The notes under the pieces: model-generated
Seen by the model: only the letters and a program-made list of their open reading frames with translations
Told to the model about the DNA's origin: nothing
Database searches by the model: none
Translations under genes and position numbers: made by a program
Origin: Zygnema cylindricum
Lineage: Eukaryota > Streptophyta > Zygnematophyceae > Zygnematales > Zygnemataceae
DNA: 64,000 nucleotides
Assembly: GCA_037447655.1 (NCBI GenBank)
Contig: JBBHKE010001306.1
Coordinates: 1 to 64,000 of the forward strand
Direction: 5' to 3'
Part shown: piece after piece, positions 12,601 through 23,474 of the stretch
Position numbering within the stretch: position 1 is the first letter of the stretch
How the letters are laid out: each line of letters opens with the position of its first letter

Positions 12601-13800
12601 ATTGGAAAAATAAATAGAGTAAGCCAACGAAGGCAGCCTGCTTCTCGCTCAACTCTCTCCGGTCCCCATACTTGTTGCAGTCACTGAAGACCACAGAGAG
12701 AGCTAGAGCCATGGCTGTCTAAAGAGAATAGGCTAATTTGTAGTTTGTACCAAAAGAGGACTGCCAGATTCAGGATTTAATCCTGGTACCTACCATCCTT
12801 AGAAGTCGTTAGCTTTAGCCTATAGCTTAGAGTCAACGATGAAATGCGTAGGGTACAATAGTTATTTTTAAATGTACAAATAGAGAATTCTAAACAACTA
12901 ATAAATAACCGAAACCTGCTCCAGACCAGATTCGAACCAGGATCTATGGAAATGTTTGAAGTGGTATGCCTTATCCAATAAGGCATTAACGAAACGATAC
13001 ACCTGACAGGTTTCAAAGATTAATAAACATTAACGTGACAGCTAATTAACACCAGACTAACGAAGAGGAACAATTCATGCATCTACGCGAATCTGAACCG
13101 TGTAAAATATGTTTTGATCGAACGGTCGGCATTGTAGCCGCCACGCGAAGTGAGATGTTGGCGGCATTCAGAGATAGCATCACGCGGTGCCACATGGCAT
13201 CACATTATTTGATACCGGAGGAGATGGGAGGAGAAACCATGGCTCCCGATTTGACAGGTGTCACCTTGTAGACCATGTCGTACAATGGTCGTACAATAAG
13301 TACATCTCCCATTGTACCTTCTTATACTATATAGTGTTCTTATTGGACTAGGGTTTAGTAGTAGGTATTCGTGAGTAGGCAGACCAAGACTTAGTGATAT
13401 TTAGGTACCTCTCTCTAAGAGAGCTTGTAACTACAAAGGTCATCTTTGACCAGCCATAACTTAATGCTCTGGTGAGCAAATTCAGTGATTTTTTTTGCTA
13501 CGGCCTCAAGGGAGTCCAAGCTACACAGGAGTGTAATTGGTCAGAGTATTTGCGTGCCAGGGTGGCAATTTTCAGTGGGAAAGTCAAAGTGGGGAATATT
13601 GTCCAAAACACATATTCAAGCTTTGCATTATGTGGTGGAACTGAGCACACATAAGGTCTTCTCTTCACAGGGGTGAAGGTGTATTGGGGTTCTAATTGTC
13701 AAGGGATCATTCATTTGGGTTTATATCAACTTGGGGTCGACACTATCTAGATTAGCTTCTTTTCGATCTGAGATTCTGTGGGCAATGGAGCCTATAGAAT
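12600..13800. repeat. right arm of the long inverted repeat (partner 3890-5110)
   Basis: Mirrored blocks of the left arm as described there. The spacer between arms is about 7.5 kb. The 64-codon frame at 13077-13271 has no recognisable domain. Confidence 0.7.
12775..12995 (-). pseudogene. two decayed tRNA-like units (tRNA-Arg type)
   Basis: On the minus strand 12917-12990 shows a D arm GCCTTATTGGATAAGGC and a T arm CTGGTTCGAATCTGG followed by CTGGAGC. 12775-12860 is a more decayed unit with GACTTCTAAGGAT and an ATTAAATCC T loop. Both could be tRNA-derived SINE heads. A diverged copy of the second lies at about 4805-4867 in the opposite orientation. Confidence 0.35.
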
Positions 13801-13929
13801 TTCAAGTTACTCCCTCATATCACTTCCATTGTTTGTCTACATTGGTTTTCCTTTTAATGCATTTTTAATCCATTTTATAAACGATCCGCAATAAGGTCAG
13901 GCAAAATAAATACATAAGTTGAAATTTGG

Positions 13930-14690
13930 ACTGATATTAAAACAAGATTTCATCCTTGAGATTCAATGCAACACAAAATTTTAGCATTGGATTTGAGAAC
14001 ATAACTTAAGCATTATAATTTGGCTTAAATTATACCACTAAATCTTATAAATTAAATTCAGTAAAACAATGAATTTCAGCACGATTTAAAGCATTATATT
14101 TAGTGTGATATCATAGTTTAAAGCATTGAATTTTATCACCATAAATAAGCAATGAATTTCAATGTAGTAATGGATCATGCACTAACAATGGATTTCGACA
14201 ACGAATTTCATTGCCGCACTAAACTTGAAATTTGATACGTTTTGCAACAGTAAATATAAGCACTGAATTTCAACACTGAAATTCGGCTCAACACTAAATT
14301 TTAGTGCAGCACTGTATTGCAGCGATAGGTTTACCCTATGGAAGTTAACACTTTAATTTAGTGTACCACTGAATTTGCGCACTACATTTTAGCACTGAAC
14401 TTCAGCATTTAAATTCAGTGCAGCACTGGATTTTAACACTATAATTTAGCACTGTAATTCAACTCTGAATTCCACCACCAAACTTTAGAATCTTCAATGC
14501 TTTATTTCAGTGCAGCACTAGATTTCAGCCCATAATTTTAGAAGATGCTTTTAGCACTGGAATCCAGTGCAGCAAAGTCTTTTAACACTGAATTTGAACA
14601 CAGAAAAGGTTTCAGCACTAGATGTGAGCACTGAAATTCAGCACTATATTTGCGCACTGAGTTTTAGCACTGTATTTTAGCACTCGACAC
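13930..14690. repeat. degenerate array of CACTGAATTTCAGCAC-type units
   Basis: Dozens of short imperfect units built of AGCACTGAATTT and its near-complement are spread over about 760 bp. Units are themselves nearly palindromic. No coding frame. Confidence 0.8.
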
Positions 14691-15120
14691 TTTACTCTTA
14701 CCTACTAAAACACTACTTAGTAAAAGATTTCAGTGCAAAATGTCATTGCTCTAATTTGGTATTATTCGCTCAAGACCAAAACTCGTCAAGAATTTCCACA
14801 AACTTTTCCAAAGGAAAAGATGCCTACTTTCCTTTTCGACTTCACCATTTATCCATCATCGCCCTGGACCAGCCAGGCCAGAGTCAACGCTGCGTTGAAC
14901 AGGTTCACACCTGGGTCAATCATTGATCAACTTCGACTCATACTAACCAATGCAAAAACGTTCAAAATCTCTGACTAACTACGTAGCATTTCTAACCAAT
15001 CAAATGCTACCTTTCACTACGTAACATTTACGTGCAAAAGTGCGCGCAAATTGAAACACGAATTCACACGTTCCCGCGTCACAAATTTCACACGCGAAAC
15101 TACCTACGTAAAAATGTTTA
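14690..15120. repeat. right arm of the second inverted repeat (partner 11270-11735)
   Basis: Reverse complement of the left arm with moderate divergence. The 81-codon frame at 14733-14978 has no partner in the other arm and is not called. Confidence 0.75.
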
Positions 15121-15469
15121 TAGTGTGGTGTACGTACAGTTTTTTCCGTACCAAAATGTACTTTTTGAAATAAAAATGTACATAAAGTCATTTAATGTAA
15201 TTGTGCAAGCATATGAATCTACACTGGAAAAAGAGACGCAAACTCGAGTATTCAGATTTTAGAGTACGAATCGTCAGATTTTGTACGGATACATATACTA
15301 ATGTAGACATCAATACGGCGGGCGTTTATTATTCGAAAAAAACCCAAATTAGAGTTAGTGATTAATTAGTATATGTTTTTTTTTGATTTTTTTTTTCCCA
15401 ATTAGCGTTAATAACACTAATGTTTTTTCTACACTTTTTATTCCTTTACTCTAATAGCGATTGGCGGTG
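15121..15469. mobile_element. TA-type MITE, left copy of a direct pair
   Basis: Body (GACGCAAACTCG and GTCAGATTTTGTACG blocks) repeats at 15630-15956. The right end CGATTGGCGGTG stands before TA at 15470-15471. A second, inverted terminus starts immediately at 15479. Confidence 0.65.
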
Positions 15470-15629
15470 TACTGTCCACCGTCAATCGCTATTAGAGTTT
15501 ATAACGCCAATTCGGTGCCCTTTTTTCAAAAAAAAAAAGCCGAAATACAATCCATAATTTTTTTTTTTCCATTATTCTAATTAGGTTTTTTTTTCAATTA
15601 GCGTTAATAATGGAAGTACACTGCGATGG

Positions 15630-16849
15630 AAATAGTGTGGCGTACGGACAGGATATTTCCATACGAAATGGTACTTTTTGAATTACAAAGGCATAAAAAT
15701 ACACTTAACATTATTGCGCACACATGTGAATGTGCACTGGAAGAAAGAGACGCAAACTCGTCGACAAAAATCACGTACTCATATGTTCGTCCGTTGACCG
15801 TGTGAACAGCGTGACGGCGTACGAATTGTCAGATTTTGTACGAGCGCACATATTACTGTAGACATCGAAAGGGCAGGTATTTATTATTCAGGACAACCCA
15901 AATTACAGTTAGGGATTAATTAGTATATTTTTTTTTTCAAAAAAAAAAATTCTCGATTAGGGTGAAGTTCCATCATACGTTTCTGTAATCGTATGACCAA
16001 CTCAACAGATCGGGTCGATTGAGTCGATGTTCCATCAAGTAGACTCTGTAAACCACGTGTTCTAAATTGAATGGCGCCACGCAATCTACGATCCGATAGT
16101 GAATATCTTTCAGATTTTAAGCACCGACAAACTTAACTTCAAATCTTCTTTTGCGTACCATGTTCCTGCATAAGAAATCATCATACGACAAAACTTTTAT
16201 ACTTTTTGCATACGCCAGCTTGTATGCCAGTTCATTTTTTAGGGTTTCTTTTTTCGAACATAACGAAAGTCCTTTGAGAGAAATAGTGTGATGAACAAAA
16301 GTTACTGAAAATAGCGTTACGAACGAATGTTGCGAAATTTCGTTTTTATTTTCGGTTGTATTTTGGAAAGCGCGTGTCATGTGCAAATCTGAAGATTTTT
16401 CGTCGGTTTTCCATCATGACACGTAGCTTAATCGTCATGCGTGTCACGATTTTTTTTTCGGTATCTGCCAACCCACCTCCTCGAGGTGAAATCCCTCCCC
16501 TCCCTCTCGCCCTCCTACCCTCCCCTCACCCCTCCCTTCCCTCCCTCCCCTTCCCCTCCCTCACCTCCTCGAGATGGGTTGACAGTTACAGAGAAAAATG
16601 AAGCGAACTCCTCGCAGATGAACATCCGACGGCCATTATTACCTCCAAGACCTTCGAAGAGTATCGGCAAGATTCTCTCCAATGTTGTTTTTCCTATAAA
16701 AACAAAATAGGCGGTACGATTTGGTACGAAGAGTCGCGGATTTTTGTAAACTACGCCACTTTTCGCCTGATGGAACGTCACCCTTAGTGTTAATAACACT
16801 AAATTTTTTAACGCTATTTATTCCTTTACTCTAATAGCGATTGACGGTG
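15630..16849. mobile_element. TA-type MITE, right copy, split by a Harbinger-like insertion
   Basis: Left part 15630-15959 and right part 16784-16849 are continuous with each other once 15960-16783 and one TTA are removed; the join then reads as in 15400-15469 and 17877-17950. The right end CGATTGACGGTG stands before TA at 16850-16851. Confidence 0.75.
15960..16783. mobile_element. PIF/Harbinger-like element (GGGTGAAGTTCCATCA ends)
   Basis: Ends GGGTGAAGTTCCATCA and TGATGGAACGTCACCC, flanked by TTA (15957-15959 and 16784-16786); 824 bp. A second copy is at 38223-38937. This copy has an extra C-rich block (about 16485-16590) bordered by CCTCCTCGAGGTG and CACCTCCTCGAGATG. Confidence 0.88.
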
Positions 16850-17266
16850 TAGTTTTAGAACTATAAAGTATTGTTTTAAATTTGTCGACGTTTATGTGCT
16901 GCGCTGGCCGTAATAAATTACAGTTAAACAGCTACGGAACAGCTTCATTATACCTGACATGCCACGCTATATAAAGTCAATAATAATACAGTATGTTATA
17001 TAGTACTATTGTATGCATACTATATTTTTTTTAAGTTATCGCCGATATGCAATTTGTTGGTCTCTGACCGATATATCGGTACCTTTGACAATTCGATAAC
17101 CGATAACTATTGGTATCGTTGTCATCGCGATAAATTTTGTACCGATACACAACACTACTAATTGCGATTCACGGTGCACTGTAGCCGCTGACACTTTGCT
17201 GGAAGATGCATGCGATGTGATACGCACCTCCAAACGACTAAAAATCACTAATCAATAAAAAATCAT

Positions 17267-17340
17267 CGCTGATACGTGGGCTCGAACCACGGACCTTAAG
17301 GTTAACAGCCTTACGCTCTAGCCAACTGAGCTACACCAGC
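17267..17340 (-). tRNA. tRNA-Asn (GTT), intact
   Basis: 74 nt on the minus strand. The acceptor stem GCTGGTG pairs with TATCAGC over seven positions (two G-U). The D arm is GCTC...GAGC, the anticodon stem TAAGG/CCTTA with loop CTGTTAA (anticodon GTT), and the T arm CGTGG-TTCGAGC-CCACG. The discriminator base is G and no CCA is encoded, as expected for a nuclear gene. Confidence 0.9.
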
Positions 17341-18045
17341 TGATGCACTGTCTATTCATTTTTAAATATTTATGTACATATATAATAAAATTTATACATT
17401 TATATGTATTTATTCAATAAGAAACTTGAAATTTGAATTGTGAGACGTTTGAAATTAAATTTAAATCTGACAACAAGGATTCCGATGGAAAATTGTTTGT
17501 CAAGGATATTGTCTTTCCTAAATTTATTCTCATTTCTACTTTCTAGGCAGTGGAAATAAGATCTTGCAGAACTGCGGTTTTCTTTTTTGTTTTTATTTGT
17601 TTGCCTCTTTTCTCTCTCTCTCTCTCCCTTTCCTGGATCTGTTTCTATCCTTGAGAAATTTCTTCAAACCTTTTTTGTAAGAGAGTTATAACTATTTTTT
17701 TTCTTTNNNNNNNNNNCCGCTCCGCGCTAACCAGTTCGCGTACTGTTCCTCCTCTCTCCCCTCTACCCTTCTGACCCTCGACTCTCTGACTGCGCCCTTT
17801 ACCTCCTCTCGCTGAACTCTCTCTCTCATATCATATGGCAGTTAGCGATAATCTCATTTCCTTATTTAAAATAAAAAATTCCCGATTAGTGTTAATAACA
17901 CTATTTTTCTTCTTACGCTATTTATTCCTTTACTCTAATAGCGATTGACGGTATACTATACTCTCTCTCTCAAGTCGCTCTCCTCCATTTCTCGCGTCAG
18001 TCTCTCAGCTCCCAGTCTTCCCATCTCCCCTCTCTCCTCCTTGTC
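17341..18045. other. upstream flank of the membrane-protein gene with an assembly gap
   Basis: Contains the N run 17707-17716 and an end of a TA-type MITE at about 17870-17955 that serves as an empty site for comparison. CT-rich from 17955 up to the start codon at 18046. Confidence 0.5.
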
Positions 18046-21000
18046 ATGCGCTTGACCAATCGCGCCTCGCCAGCTGTCGTCGTCGGCCCCCGCAAGCGAG
18101 ACATGCGCAGCGCGAAGTCGCCGTCGCCCGAGGGCCCGGGCGCGGCCGACGGCTGGTTCTCGCCGCGCACGTTCTGTCTGACGGCCGTCCTGGTGTGCGC
18201 CGCCCAGCTGGCCGTGCTGCGGCCGCTGCTGCGTGCACACCGCGGGCCGCCGTGCCCCGGGGAGGAGGAGAAGCGGGTCGCCTTCTACCGCCTCATCGGG
18301 AACAACATGCCGCCGCTGCAGGCGCACGGCCAGCTGCTGGCCAACACGCTGGTAGGGGGGGGCGAGGGAGGGGAGGGGGGGAGAGGGGGGGGGGGGGGAT
18401 TTGAAGGGGATGGTGGAGGGGAGGGAGAGGGAGAGAGAGAGGGAGAGGGAGAGGGAGAGGGTGAGGGAGAGGGATTTTTGGAGAAGGGGGATGGGGTTAG
18501 ATTTGCGCCTTTTTTTTTGTTTGTTCGTTGTTGGTTTTTTTTTTTGAAGTGGGTTTGTCTCTAGTGGGTCGAGCCGTACGGATTCGCCTCGGATTGTTCT
18601 CCAGCCGATCCACACTATTTCGGGTGTGTGGCGCAAATTCGGGTAAAACAGTTAGTGCGAGTGGTGCGACGGTCGACGGCGAACGCCCGCATGCTGCCAA
18701 AAATATGTTCGATCCCAAAAGTGACACCGGAAACAATGTGGGGCCACTGGATCTTAGGTTTCTAAAATATATAAAACCAAAGTTTTGTCATTTTTTGTGC
18801 CCCCATGAAGCCTTTCCTCCCATGATGCCAGCTGTACTTATGCCGACCGAACTTATGCCAGCCGTACTTATGCCAGCTGTACTCACGCCAGCCGTACTTA
18901 TGCCAGCTGTATTTTCTGTCATCAGTACGCCTTGAAGCACGAGACGCCTCTGCGAGGGTGCACCAAGCGGTGGGTTTTGAACCAAATCATAAATGCAACG
19001 GAGAGAGGCCTCATCCTCGAAGCGTTGCTGATGCACGGATACCCCCTTGATGACATCATCATTCGCCCGCTTAACGCCTCCAAGGTTGGTCCTCGACTTC
19101 TTTTGCATTCATGCGACAAACGACAAGATTTCAATTGGGTACAAAGGGGATGAAAGGGGTTTCATTTTGGTTGGGAAGGAAGGATTGCAACAAATTAAGC
19201 ATGTTTTGAACGTCTTTGGTGAATTTCAACGCCTTGTTGCTTTACTGTTTGTTTTTTTCCAATTGTTGAACTATTGAACTAATTAACGAATTTATTGTTA
19301 ATGAGGACTATCTCAGTTTGAAATTGCTGAAATTAATTGGTTTTTCTACACCATGCAATGTAGGACACAAAGGACAGAATTTTTGTCTTTTCCAACTTGT
19401 GTTGTAAAAAAGGTGTTTGGCATTCAAGATTGCTAAAAGAAACATGGTTCAAATCGCTATTTTTAATGATTTGATTTAAAGACAAAATGAAGCTCAACAA
19501 AAAAAGCCATTTTATGTTTGACCAACTATTCTAACAATGTACTCGTATAAAAACCTATTGGTTCCAATTCACATTCTTGTCTTAATTTTCTGAACTAATC
19601 CGGCCCAAAGCTAGTCAAAGAGTTAGGAAACATCCAAAGAAATATATGCAACTGTGTCACAGCCACGACTTTTACCCATTCTAAACTGTGTAACGAATGC
19701 GTTCTGCATTTGTCTGTCGATAAAGTCGATGGGATTGCAGAACGTGGATCTTTGATCACTCTCAGTAATTATCGTGGGCTCTCTATGAATGGACATTTTG
19801 CAGGTGGGTCTTCAGCCCAAAAGAAATTGGGTGGATTTAGTGACGGCTCAAAATGAAGCGCGGAATCACGCCATTGAAGATGGGATAAAACGCGGGGCTC
19901 GCTGGATTTTGCCTTTTGATGGAAACCACTTTATCACCGAAGAATCGTGGGAAGCTATCCTTCGATCTGCAGACAGATCAGAGAAGAAGGGTTACAAATA
20001 CTTCAAGGTAGACTCCCTAATTCTCACATATTGGACATGAAAATATTCATCTATAAAAAGATGTTGAATGATATAAAATGTTAGGCTTCTTTTGGGGTAC
20101 CCCGTCCATTGTGTGTGGCAAAGGCAATATTTTTTCTCTTGAAACGGTGGAAAAAGTGTGGTTTTGCTATTTGTCTGAGGAGGGAAGGAACCAACAATGG
20201 CTAAATCATTGCCTGTGTAAAGTCGTTATGACTTTGTTTCTCTTACGTTTTGGCCTCACATGAATGGGTTTACAAATTTCAATCGCTCGTGTGTGGGTAA
20301 TATGTTCTTGTTTCAGCAGCCAATGAAGTAGAGTAATCCATGTTTTATTCTTTAATATAAGGATAATAATGTCCATAGGGAACTATTTCAGCTTTAACGG
20401 GGGATACGTTGTCACCAAACCCAGAGATAGCTTGCCCTGAAGCCATATCCTTTAACGACTGCCACTTCCCTGTCACTCTCCCCTCCCTTCCCTTCCCCTC
20501 CCTTCCCCTCCCCACCCCTCCTCTCCCTCAGGTGCCCGTCCATCGTCTCCATACTGAGCAGGACCCCTCGTGGGTGTCCGGCAAGAGCCTATTCGTTGAT
20601 GTCATCCCTCACGCTCCAATCATGATCGAGAGCCAGCTGGTTTTCCGCAATGACGCGACAAAACGCTTCAAAGAAGGTAAAATTAGAAGTCGATCTTTAT
20701 TAACCTTGGTAACAGTAATACAGTACTCGGTTTTGCGCCGGTTTTTTTTACCGATTGACCACAAAATAGTATTTGCTGCACCGGTCGTTTTTCCTTTTAA
20801 CGCTAATTCTTCAAAAGGTCTGAAAACAGCCATGTTACGTTATTTGGAACTGAATTGTAGAGTTAATACCACTAAATAATACCCCATGCAAATCAATTTC
20901 TTTTCTCACAATAAGGATTCGCAGTTTAGTATTGGGCCTGTCATTTAATGTGTGACATTGGTCACAAGTGACGTAATTGTGACCGGAGTCATATTCGTGA

Positions 21001-21552
21001 CCACCCAATTAATCCCTACCTGGTTCGTTCCCTTCCTCGTGGCAGGTATGGAGTACGGGAAACAAAATAAACTTGAGTTGTTGCATCGAGCTTGTGGGTC
21101 TCCGGGTTCTCCGGACTACAAAGAGACATGTGGATGTGCTGATCTTGGAAAGGAGGGACAGCCCCACAAGTCCAATGAGACCATAGCCGAGCAATGTGGG
21201 TATTCTTTGCGGCTCTGGTTCTATCCCTGCAAGGGTACGGATGCACATAAGGTGAGCTTTTTCAGCTTTTTCTTGAAACCATGTGGGACTTTGGATTTTG
21301 TCAAACAATGTGAAGGGGAGACCTACAAGTTTTGTACCGATGAGTTGATAAATCAAAAGCTGCAGCTGGTGTTTTGGGGAAATAAAAAATCAAAAGCACA
21401 CTTTTTGATTGTATCTGAGGTTGTTTTTATTGAGGGGTTGACAGGTTTTTAATGATGGACTGTATCGTGTCCGTATGCGAAGTGCCGCAAGAAAAGAGCT
21501 CATTAACTTGGTAAAGAAGGTCGTCAGGAATCCAAGTTTGTTGGAGTATTAA
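18046..21552 (+). CDS. type II membrane protein, glycosyltransferase-like, family not named
   Basis: Six exons: 18046-18351, 18926-19084, 19804-20007, 20532-20676, 21046-21251 and 21445-21552. They join in frame with GT-AG borders to 1128 nt, 375 aa. Residues 1-41 are basic and Pro/Ser-rich; residues 42-59 form one hydrophobic segment, so the likely topology is a type II signal anchor with a lumenal domain. Visible motifs are FYRLIGN (80-86), RWVLNQI near the start of exon 2, ARNHAIEDG (about 174-182), LPFDGN (191-196) and a Cys-rich block in exon 5. From memory this motif set resembles uncharacterised glycan-related proteins of bacteria and eukaryotes, with DGN possibly in the place of a GT-A DxD motif; that is inference. 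Exon 1 is very GC-rich, unlike the later exons, and the start chosen is its first in-frame ATG before the anchor. Intron 1 opens with a (GAGGG)n tract, and a (CCCTCTC)n tract precedes exon 4. A small exon missing between exons 2 and 3 cannot be excluded. Confidence 0.72.
18352..18480 (+). repeat. GAGGG/GAGAGGG simple repeat at the 5' end of intron 1
   Basis: Directly after the first donor site of the membrane-protein gene the sequence is almost pure purine, with runs of G and repeated GAGAGGG. A ribosome would read it as Gly/Glu repeats if it were retained. The G-runs could form quadruplexes in the transcript. Confidence 0.8.
18825..18914 (+). repeat. six-unit 15-bp tandem array before a splice acceptor
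   Basis: Six consecutive 15-bp units with consensus ATGCCAGC(T/C)GTACTT end 11 bases before exon 2 of the membrane-protein gene (18926). Each unit equals five codons (M-P-A-V-L), but the array is out of frame with the exon that follows, so it is not coded. It occupies the usual branch-point and polypyrimidine zone. Confidence 0.85.
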
Positions 21553-23474
21553 GGGGAATACGAAAGATTGTCACATAGACCTTCCAGCTGCTTTTTGGCG
21601 TATGTTAAAAAAACCGTAGTAACTTCTTCACGGCTGCCTCCCATTAAGATTAATTATTGGTAAAACCATTCTTTGGAAAAAAAGGTTTGTGAACCGAAAA
21701 CCTTCCTGCAGCAAGATTCACTTGTAGGGCTGAGGATCGACAAGCTAAGCAACAGAGCAAATCGAGGCAAACCCTGTAATGGTATAATGGTTGACACTGA
21801 AGTTGCCCACTTATTAGGAATGTGTATTTTGTTTTTTTATAAAATGGGTATAACTGTTAGCATATCTGTAGAGAAGGTTGTTCTTGAGCATTCCGAGTTT
21901 TCAGTAGGAATAGTTTGAGAAGATAAATGGTATAATTTTATCTGGCCCGTGGCTGTAATAGTCCCTATCAAAAATTAACATTGACATAATAGGTGGCTGA
22001 GTGAGTGCCGCAAGGCATGGTGGTGTTTTGTACCCATCGGTTATTGAATTATAGGTATCTCTCAGTTCATAAGTTCTGAAGCTCATAAGTTTTTCCGAAT
22101 TGGCTTTTGTTTTATGTCCATCCCATGAAAATGCTCATGGACAAAGCTGCTCATATTTTTATTGCCACAATTTGGCCGCAAATCACAGTAGCATGTGTAA
22201 TTAATGTCCTTCCTTTGCCGTATTGGAAGCAGCTTTCTTTTACTATGAAGCTTTTTGAGTAACAATCAGTGCAATGTATTGTGATGTAGTTACGTGTTGA
22301 TAATTTCAAAGGCCCTGAGCTAATTATCGTCAAACTTGCTGATAGTTAATGATCTTGTGATTATCGCTGATAGTGGCCGATACTCATGTTGGGTGCTTTT
22401 TGATTGGATCAAACATATACAAAGTGGCCACTACTAGAAGCGGTTAATTTATGAGTTGCACATGTAATCCGTACCAAGGACATGCAGAAATCCGACTTAT
22501 CTGCAAGGCTGCGGCTCACTGCATACACTTCATTTGTCTCTCTGCAGATGATGAACCAGCCGTGGTTCCTACATTTCATTTTTTGTTTGGTGTCGTCGCA
22601 TCATTGTTGACTAATGCTGATTGTTGCAAGTCTTATGTACCACTTTTAATAAATTCAACATCACAACACCCCAAAATCATTGGCAGCTAATACTGGGAAA
22701 GCCCCACAGTTCCCAATTCTAGAGTCTTATTTTTGTTGTCAAAAAACCATAATAGCAGCTTGAAAGAGTGCCTGTGAAGTACCAGCAAGTACTTATGTGT
22801 CTGCTTTTAGGACAAATAGAAGCGCAATCGAGAACCCTTTCAATATTTGGTGGTCCAAGAAAGTTTTTTGCCCGATTATTCTAGCATTTGGTGAACTCGT
22901 CCTTCGAACAATAGAGCTGACTGTTACCATGGCTATTTGTAATGCCATTTGTTGCAACTTTTCAACATCTCCAATCAACCAAACTACTGCCTTCACTTTG
23001 TCTTTCTACTCAAAAGCTTTTTCATCTTTGGGCGACGTTCTCGCTTGGAATCGGTGATTGATACTCGCTCGGTCGATCCTCGACGAGCTCCTCCATTTGT
23101 TGTGGGCGATGCTGTGTCCTATATCGATTGTATGCAGCTCCGCAGTTTTCGATCTCACACTATTAAAGAAGAAAAAGGGGGAGGAAGAGGGAGAATGAGA
23201 GGAGAGGGAGCATGAGAGGAGAGGGAGAGGGCTAGGGCGAGGGAGAGGGAGAAAGAGAGAGAAAGGGGGAGGTAGAGGGAGATGGAGAGGATTAGGGATA
23301 GTTCAACAAAGTTTTGTACATTTCACATTTTATTTCTCCGTGTTTTTGTTTGTCGTTGAAATTACCACCAATTTTGTCGTACAGTAGAATCTATCTGTTT
23401 GTTGTCCACTGTCGTTGTTTCGTGTGTTTAATTTGGGAACTGTCTCTAAAAAACCTTTCTTGAGTCAACACATG
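21553..23474. other. intergenic stretch, no supported gene
   Basis: Downstream of the membrane-protein gene. I see only short unsupported reading frames. 23163-23290 is a GAGAGGG-type purine repeat. A missing 5' exon of the fucosyltransferase could lie anywhere between here and 25217, but none had both a hydrophobic anchor and a phase-1 donor that I could identify. Confidence 0.5.

Noticed and set aside
13930-14690. Possible CRISPR-like array
   Set aside because: Units are degenerate, unevenly spaced and without unique spacers, in a clearly eukaryotic genome.
22451-23215. Candidate anchor exon for the GT37 gene
   Set aside because: No hydrophobic segment with an in-frame phase-1 donor could be joined to 25218.
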